A DNA stretch of 64,000 nucleotides from G965222505 sp965222505 (GCA_965222505.1 OZ244956.1:2046001-2110000); one strand, 5' to 3'. Shown: positions 44,393-53,250, numbered from the stretch's first letter. Program-made: numbers and translations. Notes: generated by a model from the letters alone, not told the origin.

Positions 44393-45475
44393 TAGGACTT
44401 ACGCAAAAGTAGTGATTTTGCAGTAAACTATTGCATGTTCAACGTTCATCCCCGAACCCTCATGACACGCTTAGATTATTGCCAATTTCTGCTCTCGACG
44501 CAGATCAACTATACACTAACCTACTTTGCCGATCACGCTAAACGCTGGAGTCACGATACCATTAATCGGTATCTCTCAGATGAGAAGATCACCCCGCGCT
44601 TGGTGTGGGATAATGTCAAAACCGAAGTCGTGCAAGATCGTGATGGCTATCTCGTCTTTGATGATACCGTTTTGGACAAAAACCATAGCCATGCCATCGC
44701 ACTGGTGCGTCGGCAATGGAGCGGCAATCGCAAGCGGGTTATCAAAGGCATCGGTGTCGTTACCTGCGTCTATGTCAACCCGAAACTAGACCGTTTCTGG
44801 GTGATCGACTACCGCATTTATGCTCCTGAGACCGATGGCAAGACCAAACTTGATCACGTGCAGGAGATGCTCAAACAAGCGCATTTTCACAAACGTCTGG
44901 TCTATTCAACGGTTTTAATGGACGCCTGGTATGCAACGATGCCGATTTTGAAGTTGATCGAACGACTGGGCAAGCTCTACTACTGCCCGATTAAGGGGAA
45001 TCGACAGGTGAGTCTCTCTGCTGAGCTTGCATATCAGCGGGTTGATAGCCTGATATGGTCAGGCCAATCGGAAGGCATGGGTCAGGTGATTCATCTCAAG
45101 AAGATGCCCAGCGGGCATCAGGTACGCCTGTTTCGGATCGTGGTCTCAACCGACCGCACGGACTACATCATTACCAATGATGTGGCTCAAGAGTCCAAGG
45201 AAGTCACCGAAGAGGTCTGTGGCTTTCGCTGGAAGATTGAGCAGGCGCACCGCGAAGTTAAACAGACGACGGGTATCGAACGTTGTCAATGTCGCAAAGA
45301 ACGGATTCAACGCAACCATATCGGTTGCGCGATGCTGGTTTGGGTTCGTTTGAAAGCATTGGCAACCGAGTTCGGTACGACTATCTATGCACTCAAACGC
45401 GAATTATTAGCCGACTACATGATTGAACAACTACGTAATCCAACCCTCAAAATGGCGTTGGCTGCGTAAGTCCTA
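44393..45475 (+). mobile_element. IS701-type insertion sequence, apparently complete
   Basis: Terminal inverted repeats TAGGACTTACGCA (44393-44405) and its complement (45463-45475) are perfect over 13 bp. The direct repeat ATCT flanks both sides (44389-44392 and 45476-45479), indicating a relatively recent insertion. Total 1083 bp with one transposase gene. Confidence 0.92.
44435..45469 (+). CDS. IS701-family transposase
   Basis: A 344-residue DDE transposase. It opens MFNVHPRTLMTRLDYCQFLL; the catalytic Asp is in YLVFDDTVLDKNHS, the second in LMDAWYATM, and the Glu in VCGFRWKIEQAHREVKQTTG. This is the type common in cyanobacteria and filamentous bacteria. The coding region fills the element, with the stop codon within the right inverted repeat. 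No disruption is seen, so it may be active. Confidence 0.93.
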   Translation: MFNVHPRTLMTRLDYCQFLLSTQINYTLTYFADHAKRWSHDTINRYLSDEKITPRLVWDNVKTEVVQDRDGYLVFDDTVLDKNHSHAIALVRRQWSGNRKRVIKGIGVVTCVYVNPKLDRFWVIDYRIYAPETDGKTKLDHVQEMLKQAHFHKRLVYSTVLMDAWYATMPILKLIERLGKLYYCPIKGNRQVSLSAELAYQRVDSLIWSGQSEGMGQVIHLKKMPSGHQVRLFRIVVSTDRTDYIITNDVAQESKEVTEEVCGFRWKIEQAHREVKQTTGIERCQCRKERIQRNHIGCAMLVWVRLKALATEFGTTIYALKRELLADYMIEQLRNPTLKMALAA

Positions 45476-45568
45476 ATCTATGAGACTTGCGGAATTCGGT
45501 TAGGATTTGTACCGTATGTAAATCTAAGTTTTTCCAGAATATTGGACCTTTCTTGTAATTGAGGGCTC

Positions 45569-46788
45569 TGTACAGGACAAAACAGGGTTAAGTCCTTGAT
45601 AAAATGAAATTAAACAAAAATAGAGACTGATTCCGATTTAGGATGTAGTTTGCTGGTGCTAAAACCTCAAACAAAATCGCTAAACCAACCAGTCTCTGAA
45701 TGCAGATTAACGCTTTGTTTACTCGAATCCAACCCCTGCTCAATTGGCATCGTGCAAGAACCTATTGCACGGCTGCTCTCATCATCGGCATCATTAAACT
45801 CAGAACCACGAATCTGACGCAACTGGCCTTGCTCATTAACGCCAATGCCAAGACCGAATCCAACTATAGAAGACTGCGCCGTTTCTTTGCCCAATTCAAC
45901 ATCGACCAACTCCATTTGGGTGTTCTCATCCTCGCACTTTTGCCCCAAGAGCGGTTCATTCTCACACTGGATCGCACCAATTGGCAACTCGGCAAAAGCA
46001 ACATCAATCTGCTGGTGGCTGCCATCTCCTACAAAGGCATCGCCATCCCAATTCTTTGGACCATGTTGACAAAAGCGCCCTGTATGGGCAAGAAAGGCAA
46101 TTCCTCGACCAAAGAACGTACTCAGTTGCTCACGCGCCTGTTTGAACTGCTCAAGCCCAGCCAGATTCAAGTCTTGCTCTGCGACCGGGAATTCATTGGA
46201 CAACAATGGTTTAGATACCTCATTGAGCATGAAGTAAACTTCGTCATTCGCATCCGGCGACGTGCTCAAATCGGGGCTAAGATTACCGACCCCGCAGCGT
46301 GGCAATGCTTCCAAGACTTGGCTGTTGGACAAAGTCGGCGATTGCTCAGACGTCGCCAAGTCTATGGTCATGACCTTTATGTGGTCGGCCTGCGTTTGGC
46401 CAAAGCCGCTAAAGGCATCGATGACTTGTTGATCCTGGTCACCAATGGACGTCCTTCTCAAGCCTTGGCATTGTACGCGCAGAGATGGCAAATTGAAACA
46501 CTTTTTGGGGCTTTGAAAACCAGAGGTTTCGATTTTGAAGCGACCCATCTGACCCGGCCTGAACGTGTTGAGCGATTGCTCTCGATTTTGGCACTGGCCT
46601 TTGTTTGGGCCACGTTGGTTGGGGTGTGGCTGCATGAAAATCACAAAGCCTTGCCGGTCAAGAAGCATGGTCGGCGCTCGCGGAGTATATTTCGCTATGG
46701 GTTGGATCATCTGCGTACGATATTGCTCAACCAACATCCCCAAATTCAGACTCGATTGGGGCCCGCTCTAAATGTTTTGTCCTGTACA
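45569..46788 (+). mobile_element. IS4-family insertion sequence, apparently complete
   Basis: Perfect 16-bp terminal inverted repeats TGTACAGGACAAAACA (45569-45584) and its complement (46773-46788). No long direct repeat flanks it; a 4-bp GTAC duplication is possible because GTAC occurs at both ends. AGAGACTG (45622-45629) pairs with CAGTCTCT (45690-45697) just before the transposase start and could hide it in read-through RNA. The 93 bp between this element and the IS701 element holds no gene. Confidence 0.9.
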
Positions 46789-46791
46789 TAG
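45700..46791 (+). CDS. IS4-family transposase
   Basis: A 363-residue DDE transposase. Catalytic motifs: Asp in FILTLDRTNWQLG, Asp in VLLCDREFIGQQWF and the YREK-type Glu in LYAQRWQIETLFGALKTRGF. The last sense codon is the end of the right inverted repeat and the TAG stop is supplied by flanking DNA (46789-46791), so the C-terminus depends on the insertion site. The gene appears intact. Confidence 0.92.
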   Translation: MQINALFTRIQPLLNWHRARTYCTAALIIGIIKLRTTNLTQLALLINANAKTESNYRRLRRFFAQFNIDQLHLGVLILALLPQERFILTLDRTNWQLGKSNINLLVAAISYKGIAIPILWTMLTKAPCMGKKGNSSTKERTQLLTRLFELLKPSQIQVLLCDREFIGQQWFRYLIEHEVNFVIRIRRRAQIGAKITDPAAWQCFQDLAVGQSRRLLRRRQVYGHDLYVVGLRLAKAAKGIDDLLILVTNGRPSQALALYAQRWQIETLFGALKTRGFDFEATHLTRPERVERLLSILALAFVWATLVGVWLHENHKALPVKKHGRRSRSIFRYGLDHLRTILLNQHPQIQTRLGPALNVLSCT

Positions 46792-47226
46792 ATTTTGTTA
46801 GCTACACCTGCGATGGCTCAGAAAGGCAAGAAAGGCTTTCCATCACCCAATCTACCTAATTCATCTGCGTGTGATAGCAGGATGGATGATTTTGGATCTG
46901 GTAGCACTTTAGTTAAAACTTGGAGCCAGGTTTGTATCGAAACTGATGCCCTTGGAGATGATCTGAGTACAGGGATATCAAAAATTACTCAATGTCCTTC
47001 AGGCTGGAATAGTTTGTGGCACCGAGTCGTTGCTGTGATGATCGGCTCAGACAACCGCATTATTGGCTCAGGTGACGATCAGGATGTAAGTAGTGTGCCG
47101 GCAGAAGTTAGCTTTGGTTCGCTCGAACCGCTTAATCCCGCTAAGGGAACGGATGGGGTACATTCTTATCAGAAAAGCCTAGACGAAAGTGATATTGAAG
47201 CGGTGACTACATTTGCTCGGAGATAG
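46792..47226 (+). pseudogene. 3' part of an exported-protein gene broken by the IS4 element
   Basis: The frame opens right at the IS end with ILLATPAMAQKGKKG, the hydrophobic end and cleavage site of a signal peptide, and continues for about 140 codons (CDSRMDDFGSGSTLVKTW ... SDIEAVTTFARR). The 5' part of the signal peptide is not found on the other side of the IS, so the start was lost. A TTG at 46795 is present but would give no working leader. Parent function not recognised. Confidence 0.65.
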
Positions 47227-47294
47227 CTGGTGGTTGTGATATTGGGTTCTTCCGGTATAGAGGTAGATGTTTCACATGAATTGTTCGGAAACCT

Positions 47295-48521
47295 ATGTTG
47301 CTAGGACCTGTGCAGTGCTGCTGCTCTTCTTTGTTGGTTTGGACCTTTCTGCTGATTGGGTGTGAAGAGTCTAATCCTCTGGTGCCTGAACCCGAGCCGG
47401 AGCCGTTTGTAGAATACCGGTCATGGTCTGTTCCTGAACGTATTTCAGCGCTTCCAGATTATGGTTTCCCTGTCTCACATCGGCCAACGTCAATCTCTGC
47501 CAGTGGGGAGCAACTACACCTCATGCTTAGCACTCGGGCTGATACCAATCAAGTCTATGACCGGTACAATATGGCCTATCTTTCTTTTGAAGGAGGGACT
47601 TGGACCTATCGAGGTGAAGTAGCCGATTATGGTGTGCCTCGTTCCTCGGCCAGCATAGCTTTACCTGACGGACGAGTACATTTGTTCTGGGCGGCTGTTG
47701 CCGAATATGAGCAAGATAAATTCCCCGAGGAGATAGATGCAACCGAAGTGCATCACTGCTTGTGGGAGGGCACAACTTGTTCGGTTCAATCTCTGTTTCG
47801 GGTCATGTACCCAGTCGAGTACCCATTTATAAGAATGAGCGAGGCTCTGCTGGACCCGGCTGGAGATGTACATCTTATGGTGAAAGGATTCTGGGGACAG
47901 CATATCGTCATAAACTCTGCTGGCGAAGTGGACATAACGCCTATTCCTGAGGTAGGCTATCCCCGTATTCAACAGTTCAACGGGCAGATCTATTTTCTGC
48001 ACGTTGCCCGTCCCCCTGAAGGCTTTAGAGGGAGCAATGACCTATTCCATCGCCGGTTTATCAATGGCCGGTGGACGGGGCCGCATCATATTTTCCACGA
48101 TGCAGGCAAGCAAGTGCATGTACCAGCCTATGCCATCGATTCGCAAGGGGTACACCATATAGTGTTCATGGTACATAATACTGTTGACACCGTTTCGCTG
48201 ACCTACATGTTTTCCAGAGATCGAGGGCATTCATGGTCTGAGCCGGAAGTGATCTATGCACAAACTAGTACTTTTTTTCGTTCACCTACGTTGCTTGTTG
48301 ATAGCTACGATGTCTTGCATGTTGTCTGGGGACATTACGGAAATCTGCCGGAGATTGACAACTTCTACGCGGCTCGCCAGAATGGGGTATGGACTGAGGC
48401 TGAACGCCTGTTCCCCGAATATCGGAGCATCACAGATGCTAAAACGACGATTGACGAGCAGGACCAAATTCATGTTGTTTGGCAGGATGAGAGAGATCTC
48501 TATCACGCTAGGTTTGAGTAG
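47295..48521 (+). CDS. BNR/sialidase-like beta-propeller lipoprotein
   Basis: A 408-residue lipoprotein (LVWTFLLIGC lipobox) followed by a short PEPEPEP spacer. The body has repeated strands of the form DGRVHLFWA, AGDVHLMV, DSYDVLHVVWG and EQDQIHVVWQDE, and one Asp-box FSRDRGHSWSEPE, as in sialidase-type propellers. No sialidase catalytic Arg triad is obvious, so binding rather than catalysis is likely. It lies downstream of the broken gene in the island. Confidence 0.72.
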   Translation: MLLGPVQCCCSSLLVWTFLLIGCEESNPLVPEPEPEPFVEYRSWSVPERISALPDYGFPVSHRPTSISASGEQLHLMLSTRADTNQVYDRYNMAYLSFEGGTWTYRGEVADYGVPRSSASIALPDGRVHLFWAAVAEYEQDKFPEEIDATEVHHCLWEGTTCSVQSLFRVMYPVEYPFIRMSEALLDPAGDVHLMVKGFWGQHIVINSAGEVDITPIPEVGYPRIQQFNGQIYFLHVARPPEGFRGSNDLFHRRFINGRWTGPHHIFHDAGKQVHVPAYAIDSQGVHHIVFMVHNTVDTVSLTYMFSRDRGHSWSEPEVIYAQTSTFFRSPTLLVDSYDVLHVVWGHYGNLPEIDNFYAARQNGVWTEAERLFPEYRSITDAKTTIDEQDQIHVVWQDERDLYHARFE

Positions 48522-48558
48522 AATTTATGTCCGATCTTGTTGCAGCCTCATCGTGAGC

Positions 48559-48990
48559 TTAAAGACCTTTCCTACGTGCCTCCTCTAGATTGACGATTTT
48601 TCCTTTCCATCCATAGGTGCTATTCAAACGGTAGGCATTCGTGTGGCCTAGTTTTGGTCCTTTGAGAATGACACCTTTTTCCAAGAGGACTTTCACCGCC
48701 CTAGATACGTTTGGTCGTTGCAAGTTAAGATCGTTGGCAATCTGTTTCTGCGGTAGGTCTATCCAGTTCTCAAAACCCAAATGGCCCATCATATAGTGCA
48801 AAACGCGCGTGGTCTCTCCTGTCATTTCAGGGTCTTTAGCGAGCGCAAGAAATGCATCCTGGATAGCCATAAAAAAATCCTCCCGCCATTTAAGTTTTGC
48901 GCCGACCCAAACAGGTACGCCGCCTTCAAAAATTTCGCCCGTTTCGAGGTCGATAGTACCGAGTTTGTGAGGGTGCCAACGTCTAGCCAT
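48559..48990 (-). CDS. RepL-like plasmid replication protein
   Basis: A 143-residue protein from MARRWHPHKL; longer starts would translate through the solitary CRISPR repeat and are rejected. It resembles the RepL (replication/maintenance) family: IDLETGEIFEGG near the N-terminus, then a winged-helix domain with LPQKQIANDLNLQRPNVSRAVKVLLEKGVILKGP, and a C-terminal AYRLNSTYGWKGK. RepL proteins start rolling-circle-type or theta plasmid replication, or act as regulators. Its presence suggests that part of the island came from a plasmid. The divergent region to vapBC is 135 bp. Confidence 0.7.
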   Translation of the reverse strand: MARRWHPHKLGTIDLETGEIFEGGVPVWVGAKLKWREDFFMAIQDAFLALAKDPEMTGETTRVLHYMMGHLGFENWIDLPQKQIANDLNLQRPNVSRAVKVLLEKGVILKGPKLGHTNAYRLNSTYGWKGKIVNLEEARRKGL

Positions 48991-49018
48991 TTGGTGACCT
49001 GCCTTGAGGAAATAGTTA

Positions 49019-49047
49019 CAACTCCCCACGCCTGTGGGGATGAACTG
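49019..49047 (+). CRISPR. Solitary CRISPR repeat unit between repL and vapBC
   Basis: 29 bases aligned to the array repeat match at 26 positions; differences are at repeat positions 12 (A to G), 15 (C to T) and 28 (C to T). The hairpin stem CCCCAC/GTGGGG is intact, two changes lie in the loop and one in the 3' handle. No second repeat occurs 61 bp up- or downstream. It lies 28 bp before the repL start (opposite strand) and 78 bp before vapB (same strand). It is about 8.5 kb from the array. Confidence 0.93.
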
Positions 49048-49125
49048 AAGGGGCGTGACAGCAAAGGAACCGATGCACAAGTCTATCGTTTGCATTTTGG
49101 TATACACCTCAAATATATATCTTTT

Positions 49126-49365
49126 ATGCAAGATACTGCCAAGATATTTCAAAACGGCCGAAGTCAAGCGGTACGCTTACCCAAAGCATATCGGTTTAAC
49201 GGAACACAGGTTTACATTCAAAAAGTGGGCGATGCGGTGTTGTTGCTGCCGTATACGGCTGGATGGGAGTCGCTATTCAACAGCTTGGATCTTTTTACGG
49301 ATGATTTCATGGAAAGTCGCAACCAGCCGAAAGCCCCGGATGCGCGTGACGATGTGTTTGAATGA
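49126..49365 (+). CDS. vapB: VapB-type antitoxin
   Basis: A 79-residue protein from ATG 49126. The N-terminal FQNGRSQAVRLPKAYRF is the AbrB/SpoVT swapped-hairpin DNA-binding domain of VapB antitoxins, and the C-terminal FMESRNQPKAPDARDDVFE is the toxin-neutralising tail. It overlaps vapC by 4 bp. An A/T-rich sequence (TATATATCTTTT) directly before the ATG may be a promoter element, which would leave a very short leader; a promoter further up would place the solitary CRISPR repeat in the mRNA leader. Confidence 0.9.
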   Translation: MQDTAKIFQNGRSQAVRLPKAYRFNGTQVYIQKVGDAVLLLPYTAGWESLFNSLDLFTDDFMESRNQPKAPDARDDVFE

Positions 49366-49763
49366 CCTCTCTGCTTGACACCAACATCTGCATTTATCTC
49401 ATCAAACAGAAGCCAAAATCTGTGCTGGATCGGTTTGCCCAACACACTCCCGGCGACGTTGGGGTGAGCAGTATTACCGTGGCTGAACTCATGTATGGAA
49501 TCGCCAAAAGCAGTCGGCCCATGCAAAACCGGGCCGCGCTTGCCTTTTTTTTACAACCGCTTCAACATATGCCCTTCAGTGCCGAGGCTGCTGAGATGTA
49601 TGGGAAGATTCGTGCCACCCTTGAGCGCAACGGGACGCCCATCGGCCCCCTGGATACGTTGATTGCCGCACATGCCCTATCGCTCGACGTGACCCTCGTG
49701 ACCAACAACGAACGGGAATTCAAACGGATACAAGGCTTAAGGATCGAGAACTGGGCAACATGA
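49362..49763 (+). CDS. vapC: VapC-type PIN-domain toxin
   Basis: A 133-residue PIN ribonuclease. Acidic active-site residues are visible in LLDTNICIYLI, VAELMYGIAKS, IGPLDTLIAAHAL and TNNEREFKRI. VapC toxins cleave tRNA or rRNA when VapB is lost. The start overlaps vapB (ATGA). The gene ends 4 bp before the convergent M20 amidohydrolase gene, marking the right edge of the accessory island. Confidence 0.92.
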   Translation: MTSLLDTNICIYLIKQKPKSVLDRFAQHTPGDVGVSSITVAELMYGIAKSSRPMQNRAALAFFLQPLQHMPFSAEAAEMYGKIRATLERNGTPIGPLDTLIAAHALSLDVTLVTNNEREFKRIQGLRIENWAT

Positions 49764-49766
49764 TCC

Positions 49767-51233
49767 TCAGCCACCAGATGAGACCGATGGTACCGGCGGG
49801 GCCTGATCCAGAGGAATGGGAGATTCGTAGGCTTTACCCTCGGTTTTTTCCAGGAAGAAGGCTTTTGCACGTGCGCGCAAATCGGCATCGGTGAGCAAGT
49901 CAACACCAGAGAAGGCAATGACCTTAGCGGCAATCACGGCCCCCTTGACGGCAGCATCGGTGCCGTGGCAGGCTGAAGTGGCCCAACTGTGCCAGGGCAC
50001 ATCCGCTGCGGCCGTCACCACGCGGAAGCCGACCGTAGGGGTAATGTAACTCACCTCTGCCACATCGGTGGAGCCGCCTTCAACCGGCTCAGGTTCGTCG
50101 GCCAACGGCTCAATTTCGGTATTGAAGCCTTTCTGCTCGATATCCAGAAACTCCTGCAAGGCACGGGCAAACGCCTGTTCTTCTTCCGTAAACTGAGGCG
50201 GCCCGATGATGTCCATGTTGGCCGCAACAGCTTCCTGCAAGGGCCGGTTGAGGTTGTACTCGTGTACACCCGTGGTCAGGTAGACCTTGTGTTCGGTGCG
50301 GGTCGCGAGGGCAGCCCCTTCGGCAATTTTCAGGATGCGGTCGTAGTATTCATTGACGCGTTTGCGGTTGACATCTCGCACGTAGTACCACACCTTCGCG
50401 TATTCAGGCACCACGTTGGGGGCCTCTCCGGCATGGGGTATCACATAGTGAATCCGGGCCGTGGGCTGGATGTGCTCGCGCATCAGGTTCACCCCGTAGT
50501 TCATCAGTTCCACGGCATCCAGGGCACTGCGACCGTTCCAGGGGTCAGCGGAGGAGTGGGCGGCCTGACCAAAAAACTCGACCGTAAAGTTGTTCATGGC
50601 CCGGCCCGGCTGGTTGCCGACGCCCGTCTCCAGGCCGGGGTGCCATTCGAGGACGGCATCCAGGTCGTCAAACACGCCGGCTTTGGCCATGTAAACCTTA
50701 CCTACCACGGTCTCCTCGGCAGGCGTACCATAGAGCCGAATCGTACCGGAGAGGTTGTGTGCAGCCATGACTTCCTTGAGCACAATGGCCCCACCAACCG
50801 AGCCGGCCCCGAACAGGTTGTGCCCGCAGCCCTGCCCGCTTGTGATGCCATCGGTCCGGGCTTCTTTGCGTGGCACGGGGGCATTGCCCACCCCGGGCAA
50901 GGCATCGTATTCGGCCAGGATGCCAATAATGGGACGGCCGCTGCCGTAGGAGGCCACGAAGGCCGTCGGCATCTCTGCCACGCCGCGTTCGACGGTAAAA
51001 CCGGCCTGTTCGAGTGTGTGCGCCAACATCTCTGCCGATTGGGTTTCGTGCAGAGCCGTTTCGGAATAGGTCCACAGGTCGTTGGCCATGCCACGGATGT
51101 CGGCATAGCGGGCATCGGCAATTTCGAGGGCAGACTGCTTTTCGGGCATCAGGGATTGGGCTGCCGCCGGAAGAGCCACGCTCAGCCCCATCACCCATAC
51201 ACAAATCAGCGTACGTGTGAAGGAGAAAATCAT
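49767..51233 (-). CDS. Exported M20-family amidohydrolase (AbgB-like)
   Basis: A 488-residue protein with a signal peptide ending near LPAAAQ. Motifs are typical of the amidohydrolase branch of M20: ILAEYDALPGVGNAPVP, GQGCGHNLFG, GTPAEETVVGK, EWHPG, and a dimerisation part with GQAAHSSADPWNGRSALDA; late STDVAEVSYITP holds a metal ligand. It resembles p-aminobenzoyl-glutamate hydrolase or related peptidases. It is 7 bp downstream of the small membrane protein gene, so both are likely one operon. Confidence 0.9.
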   Translation of the reverse strand: MIFSFTRTLICVWVMGLSVALPAAAQSLMPEKQSALEIADARYADIRGMANDLWTYSETALHETQSAEMLAHTLEQAGFTVERGVAEMPTAFVASYGSGRPIIGILAEYDALPGVGNAPVPRKEARTDGITSGQGCGHNLFGAGSVGGAIVLKEVMAAHNLSGTIRLYGTPAEETVVGKVYMAKAGVFDDLDAVLEWHPGLETGVGNQPGRAMNNFTVEFFGQAAHSSADPWNGRSALDAVELMNYGVNLMREHIQPTARIHYVIPHAGEAPNVVPEYAKVWYYVRDVNRKRVNEYYDRILKIAEGAALATRTEHKVYLTTGVHEYNLNRPLQEAVAANMDIIGPPQFTEEEQAFARALQEFLDIEQKGFNTEIEPLADEPEPVEGGSTDVAEVSYITPTVGFRVVTAAADVPWHSWATSACHGTDAAVKGAVIAAKVIAFSGVDLLTDADLRARAKAFFLEKTEGKAYESPIPLDQAPPVPSVSSGG

Positions 51234-51240
51234 AATAGGA

Positions 51241-51789
51241 TCAGGAAGGATCGCCGAGGGAAGCTTCGTCCCCTTCGATGAAGGGGTAGACCATGTGGAC
51301 GTCGAGTTCTTGCCACGGCCGACCTTCGATCATGACCGGAATCTCGTAGAATTCGGCATATTCAACGATGCGGTGACTGAGAGCCACGAAATCCGGGAAA
51401 CGATGCACCACATCCAGCGTGCGCCCCAGGTTGCCGATGACCTGGACACTCTTGCGCGTGAGTTCAATGCGCCGGATGCAGGTCCAATCCATCCGCATCC
51501 GTTGCCGGACGTAGTTGTACCCCTCAATACGGCGGTCGGAGAGCTTGACACACCACACCACCTGCCTCAACTGATTGAATTGCCGAATCAGATACACCGT
51601 CCCAACCCCGCCGATCATAATCAGGACGGAAGCGAGTCCATACATGGGCGTAGGCCGCCCCACCACAAACAACATCCCGAGGGCAAAAACGAACGCCAGC
51701 ACAACGGAGAACATGCACAACCAAATAAATTGCCGGCGTGTTACCAGCAATACTTCATCGCTGTCATATACTTCATACCAGTGTGGCAT
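51241..51789 (-). CDS. Membrane protein with two helices and a PH-like cytoplasmic part
   Basis: A 182-residue protein from MPHWYEVYDSDEVLLV, preceded by a GGGGCGAG ribosome-like site; a longer start at 51882 is possible. Two membrane helices (FIWLCMFSVVLAFVFALGML and MYGLASVLIMIGGVGTVYLI) are followed by a soluble domain with RIEGYNYVRQRMRMDWTCIRRIELTRKSV, which has the strand pattern of bacterial PH-like (YcxB-type) domains. Function unknown. First gene of a likely operon with the amidohydrolase. Confidence 0.68.
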   Translation of the reverse strand: MPHWYEVYDSDEVLLVTRRQFIWLCMFSVVLAFVFALGMLFVVGRPTPMYGLASVLIMIGGVGTVYLIRQFNQLRQVVWCVKLSDRRIEGYNYVRQRMRMDWTCIRRIELTRKSVQVIGNLGRTLDVVHRFPDFVALSHRIVEYAEFYEIPVMIEGRPWQELDVHMVYPFIEGDEASLGDPS

Positions 51790-51938
51790 ACTCGCCCCGA
51801 GGTTTCGCACAACATGACATGTCCGCGTGTGCCATGGAAAAGGGATGTTGACGGGATGGAAAGCGCCGTACATCCGATACATGCCTTTAGATTCATTTCA
51901 TATTCGAAACGTTTCCGCCTTGGTAGAAAAAAGTTCAA

Positions 51939-51983
51939 AATTGGTAAGTGGATATTGGGGAGGGGTGATTGGTAATTTGAACC
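51939..51983. repeat. Single-arm heptanucleotide tract before lysA
   Basis: Units ATTGGTA, AGTGGAT, ATTGGGG, AGGGGTG, ATTGGTA, ATTTGAA run without interruption and end 32 bp before the lysA start. No inverted partner was seen. Confidence 0.6.
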
Positions 51984-52014
51984 ACACGCCCCATTCGCTC
52001 CTAACCGCAACCCA

Positions 52015-53250
52015 TTGAAAGCCCCCCCGCTTCCTGATACCTTGCTTCGTGTAGCCGAGGCCTTCGGCACACCGACCTACGTCTACATCGAAGACCATGT
52101 ACGTACCGCTTGCCGACAACTGCGCCACCACCTGGCCGATGTGCCCACCCGGTTGCTCTACGCCATGAAGGCCAACCCCCAACCGGCACTGCTGCGTATC
52201 TTTCAGGAGGAAGGACTCGGGCTGGATGTGGTTTCTCCCGGCGAAGCCTTGTTGGCACTGCGCCTTGGCTTTTCCCCCGAGGCCCTGTTGTACACGGCCA
52301 ACAACATGACCGATGATGAGATGCACCGCGTTCAGGCCCTCGGCCTGCTCCTCAACATCGGCGAGGCAGACCGGCTGGAACGCTACGGACAGGCCTATCC
52401 GGGGTCGCGGGTGTGCATCCGCATCAATCCAGATGTGGGTGCGGGGCATCACGCGCACGTCGTGACCGGCGGCAAAAAGGCCAAGTTTGGTATACCGCTG
52501 GATCAGATGGATGCCGTACGGACCATCGCAGCGCACGACCAACTGAAGATCGTCGGGCTACACCAGCATATCGGCAGCGGGATTGCCGATGCGGCACAGT
52601 TCCGGGCGGCCATGCAGGTGTTGCTCCGGGCCACCTCGGGCTTCCCCGATCTGGAATTCCTGAACTTCGGCGGCGGCCTGAATGTACCCTACCGCCCCGG
52701 CGATGCCCCTATCGACTTTGTCAACTTCCGCGCCCAGATCGTGGAACCCCTGCAAGCGTTTCATGCGGCGCACCCCCAACCCCTGACGTTCTGGTTCGAA
52801 CCGGGCCGTTTCCTGGTCGCCGAAGCAGGGGTATTGCTGGTCCGCGTCAACACCCTCAAAACCATCGGCGACCGAACCTTTGCCGGTACCGACTCCGGCT
52901 TCAACCACCTTATCCGGCCCATCTTGTACGGGGCCTACCACGGCATATATAACCTGTCCAACCCCGACGGCCCCCTGCAGTCCTATGATGTGGTCGGCAA
53001 CATCTGTGAATCCGGCGACCTGTTTGCACGGGACCGCACCCTCCAGGAAGTCCGAACCGGGGATGTCCTCGCCATCCTGGATACCGGCGCCTACAGCATG
53101 GCGATGGCCTCCACCTACAATTTACGCCCCCTGCCCGCCGAAGTCCTGATCCACCCGAACGACACCCCCGCCCTCATCCGGCCCCGGCTCTCCGATGAAG
53201 CCTGGGTTGAGCAAATGCTCGCTGGCCCCTGGGCCAATGAACATTGGTGA
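52015..53250 (+). CDS. lysA: Diaminopimelate decarboxylase
   Basis: A 411-residue fold-type III PLP enzyme with a TTG start (KAPPLPDTLL follows). The PLP lysine is in LLYAMKANPQP, the glycine-rich phosphate site in FLNFGGGLNVPY, FEPGRFLVAEAG binds the cofactor, and the substrate-contact CESGDLFARDR supplies the active-site Cys. It makes L-lysine from meso-diaminopimelate, the last step of lysine synthesis. The stop codon lies in another heptad tract. Confidence 0.93.
   Translation: MKAPPLPDTLLRVAEAFGTPTYVYIEDHVRTACRQLRHHLADVPTRLLYAMKANPQPALLRIFQEEGLGLDVVSPGEALLALRLGFSPEALLYTANNMTDDEMHRVQALGLLLNIGEADRLERYGQAYPGSRVCIRINPDVGAGHHAHVVTGGKKAKFGIPLDQMDAVRTIAAHDQLKIVGLHQHIGSGIADAAQFRAAMQVLLRATSGFPDLEFLNFGGGLNVPYRPGDAPIDFVNFRAQIVEPLQAFHAAHPQPLTFWFEPGRFLVAEAGVLLVRVNTLKTIGDRTFAGTDSGFNHLIRPILYGAYHGIYNLSNPDGPLQSYDVVGNICESGDLFARDRTLQEVRTGDVLAILDTGAYSMAMASTYNLRPLPAEVLIHPNDTPALIRPRLSDEAWVEQMLAGPWANEHW

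Noticed and set aside
44152..44412. 86-codon frame just before and into the IS701-type element
   Set aside because: Its end is encoded by the IS terminus and nothing recognisable is present; could be a broken gene but cannot be supported.
45667..46743. Long open frame of 358 codons on the minus strand inside the IS4-family element
   Set aside because: It is antisense to the clearly homologous transposase, has no recognisable motif and follows from the codon composition of the sense strand.
48991..49167. N-terminal extension of the RepL-like protein through the solitary CRISPR repeat
   Set aside because: The extension translates the repeat and has no similarity to RepL; the ATG at 48990 gives a normal family start.
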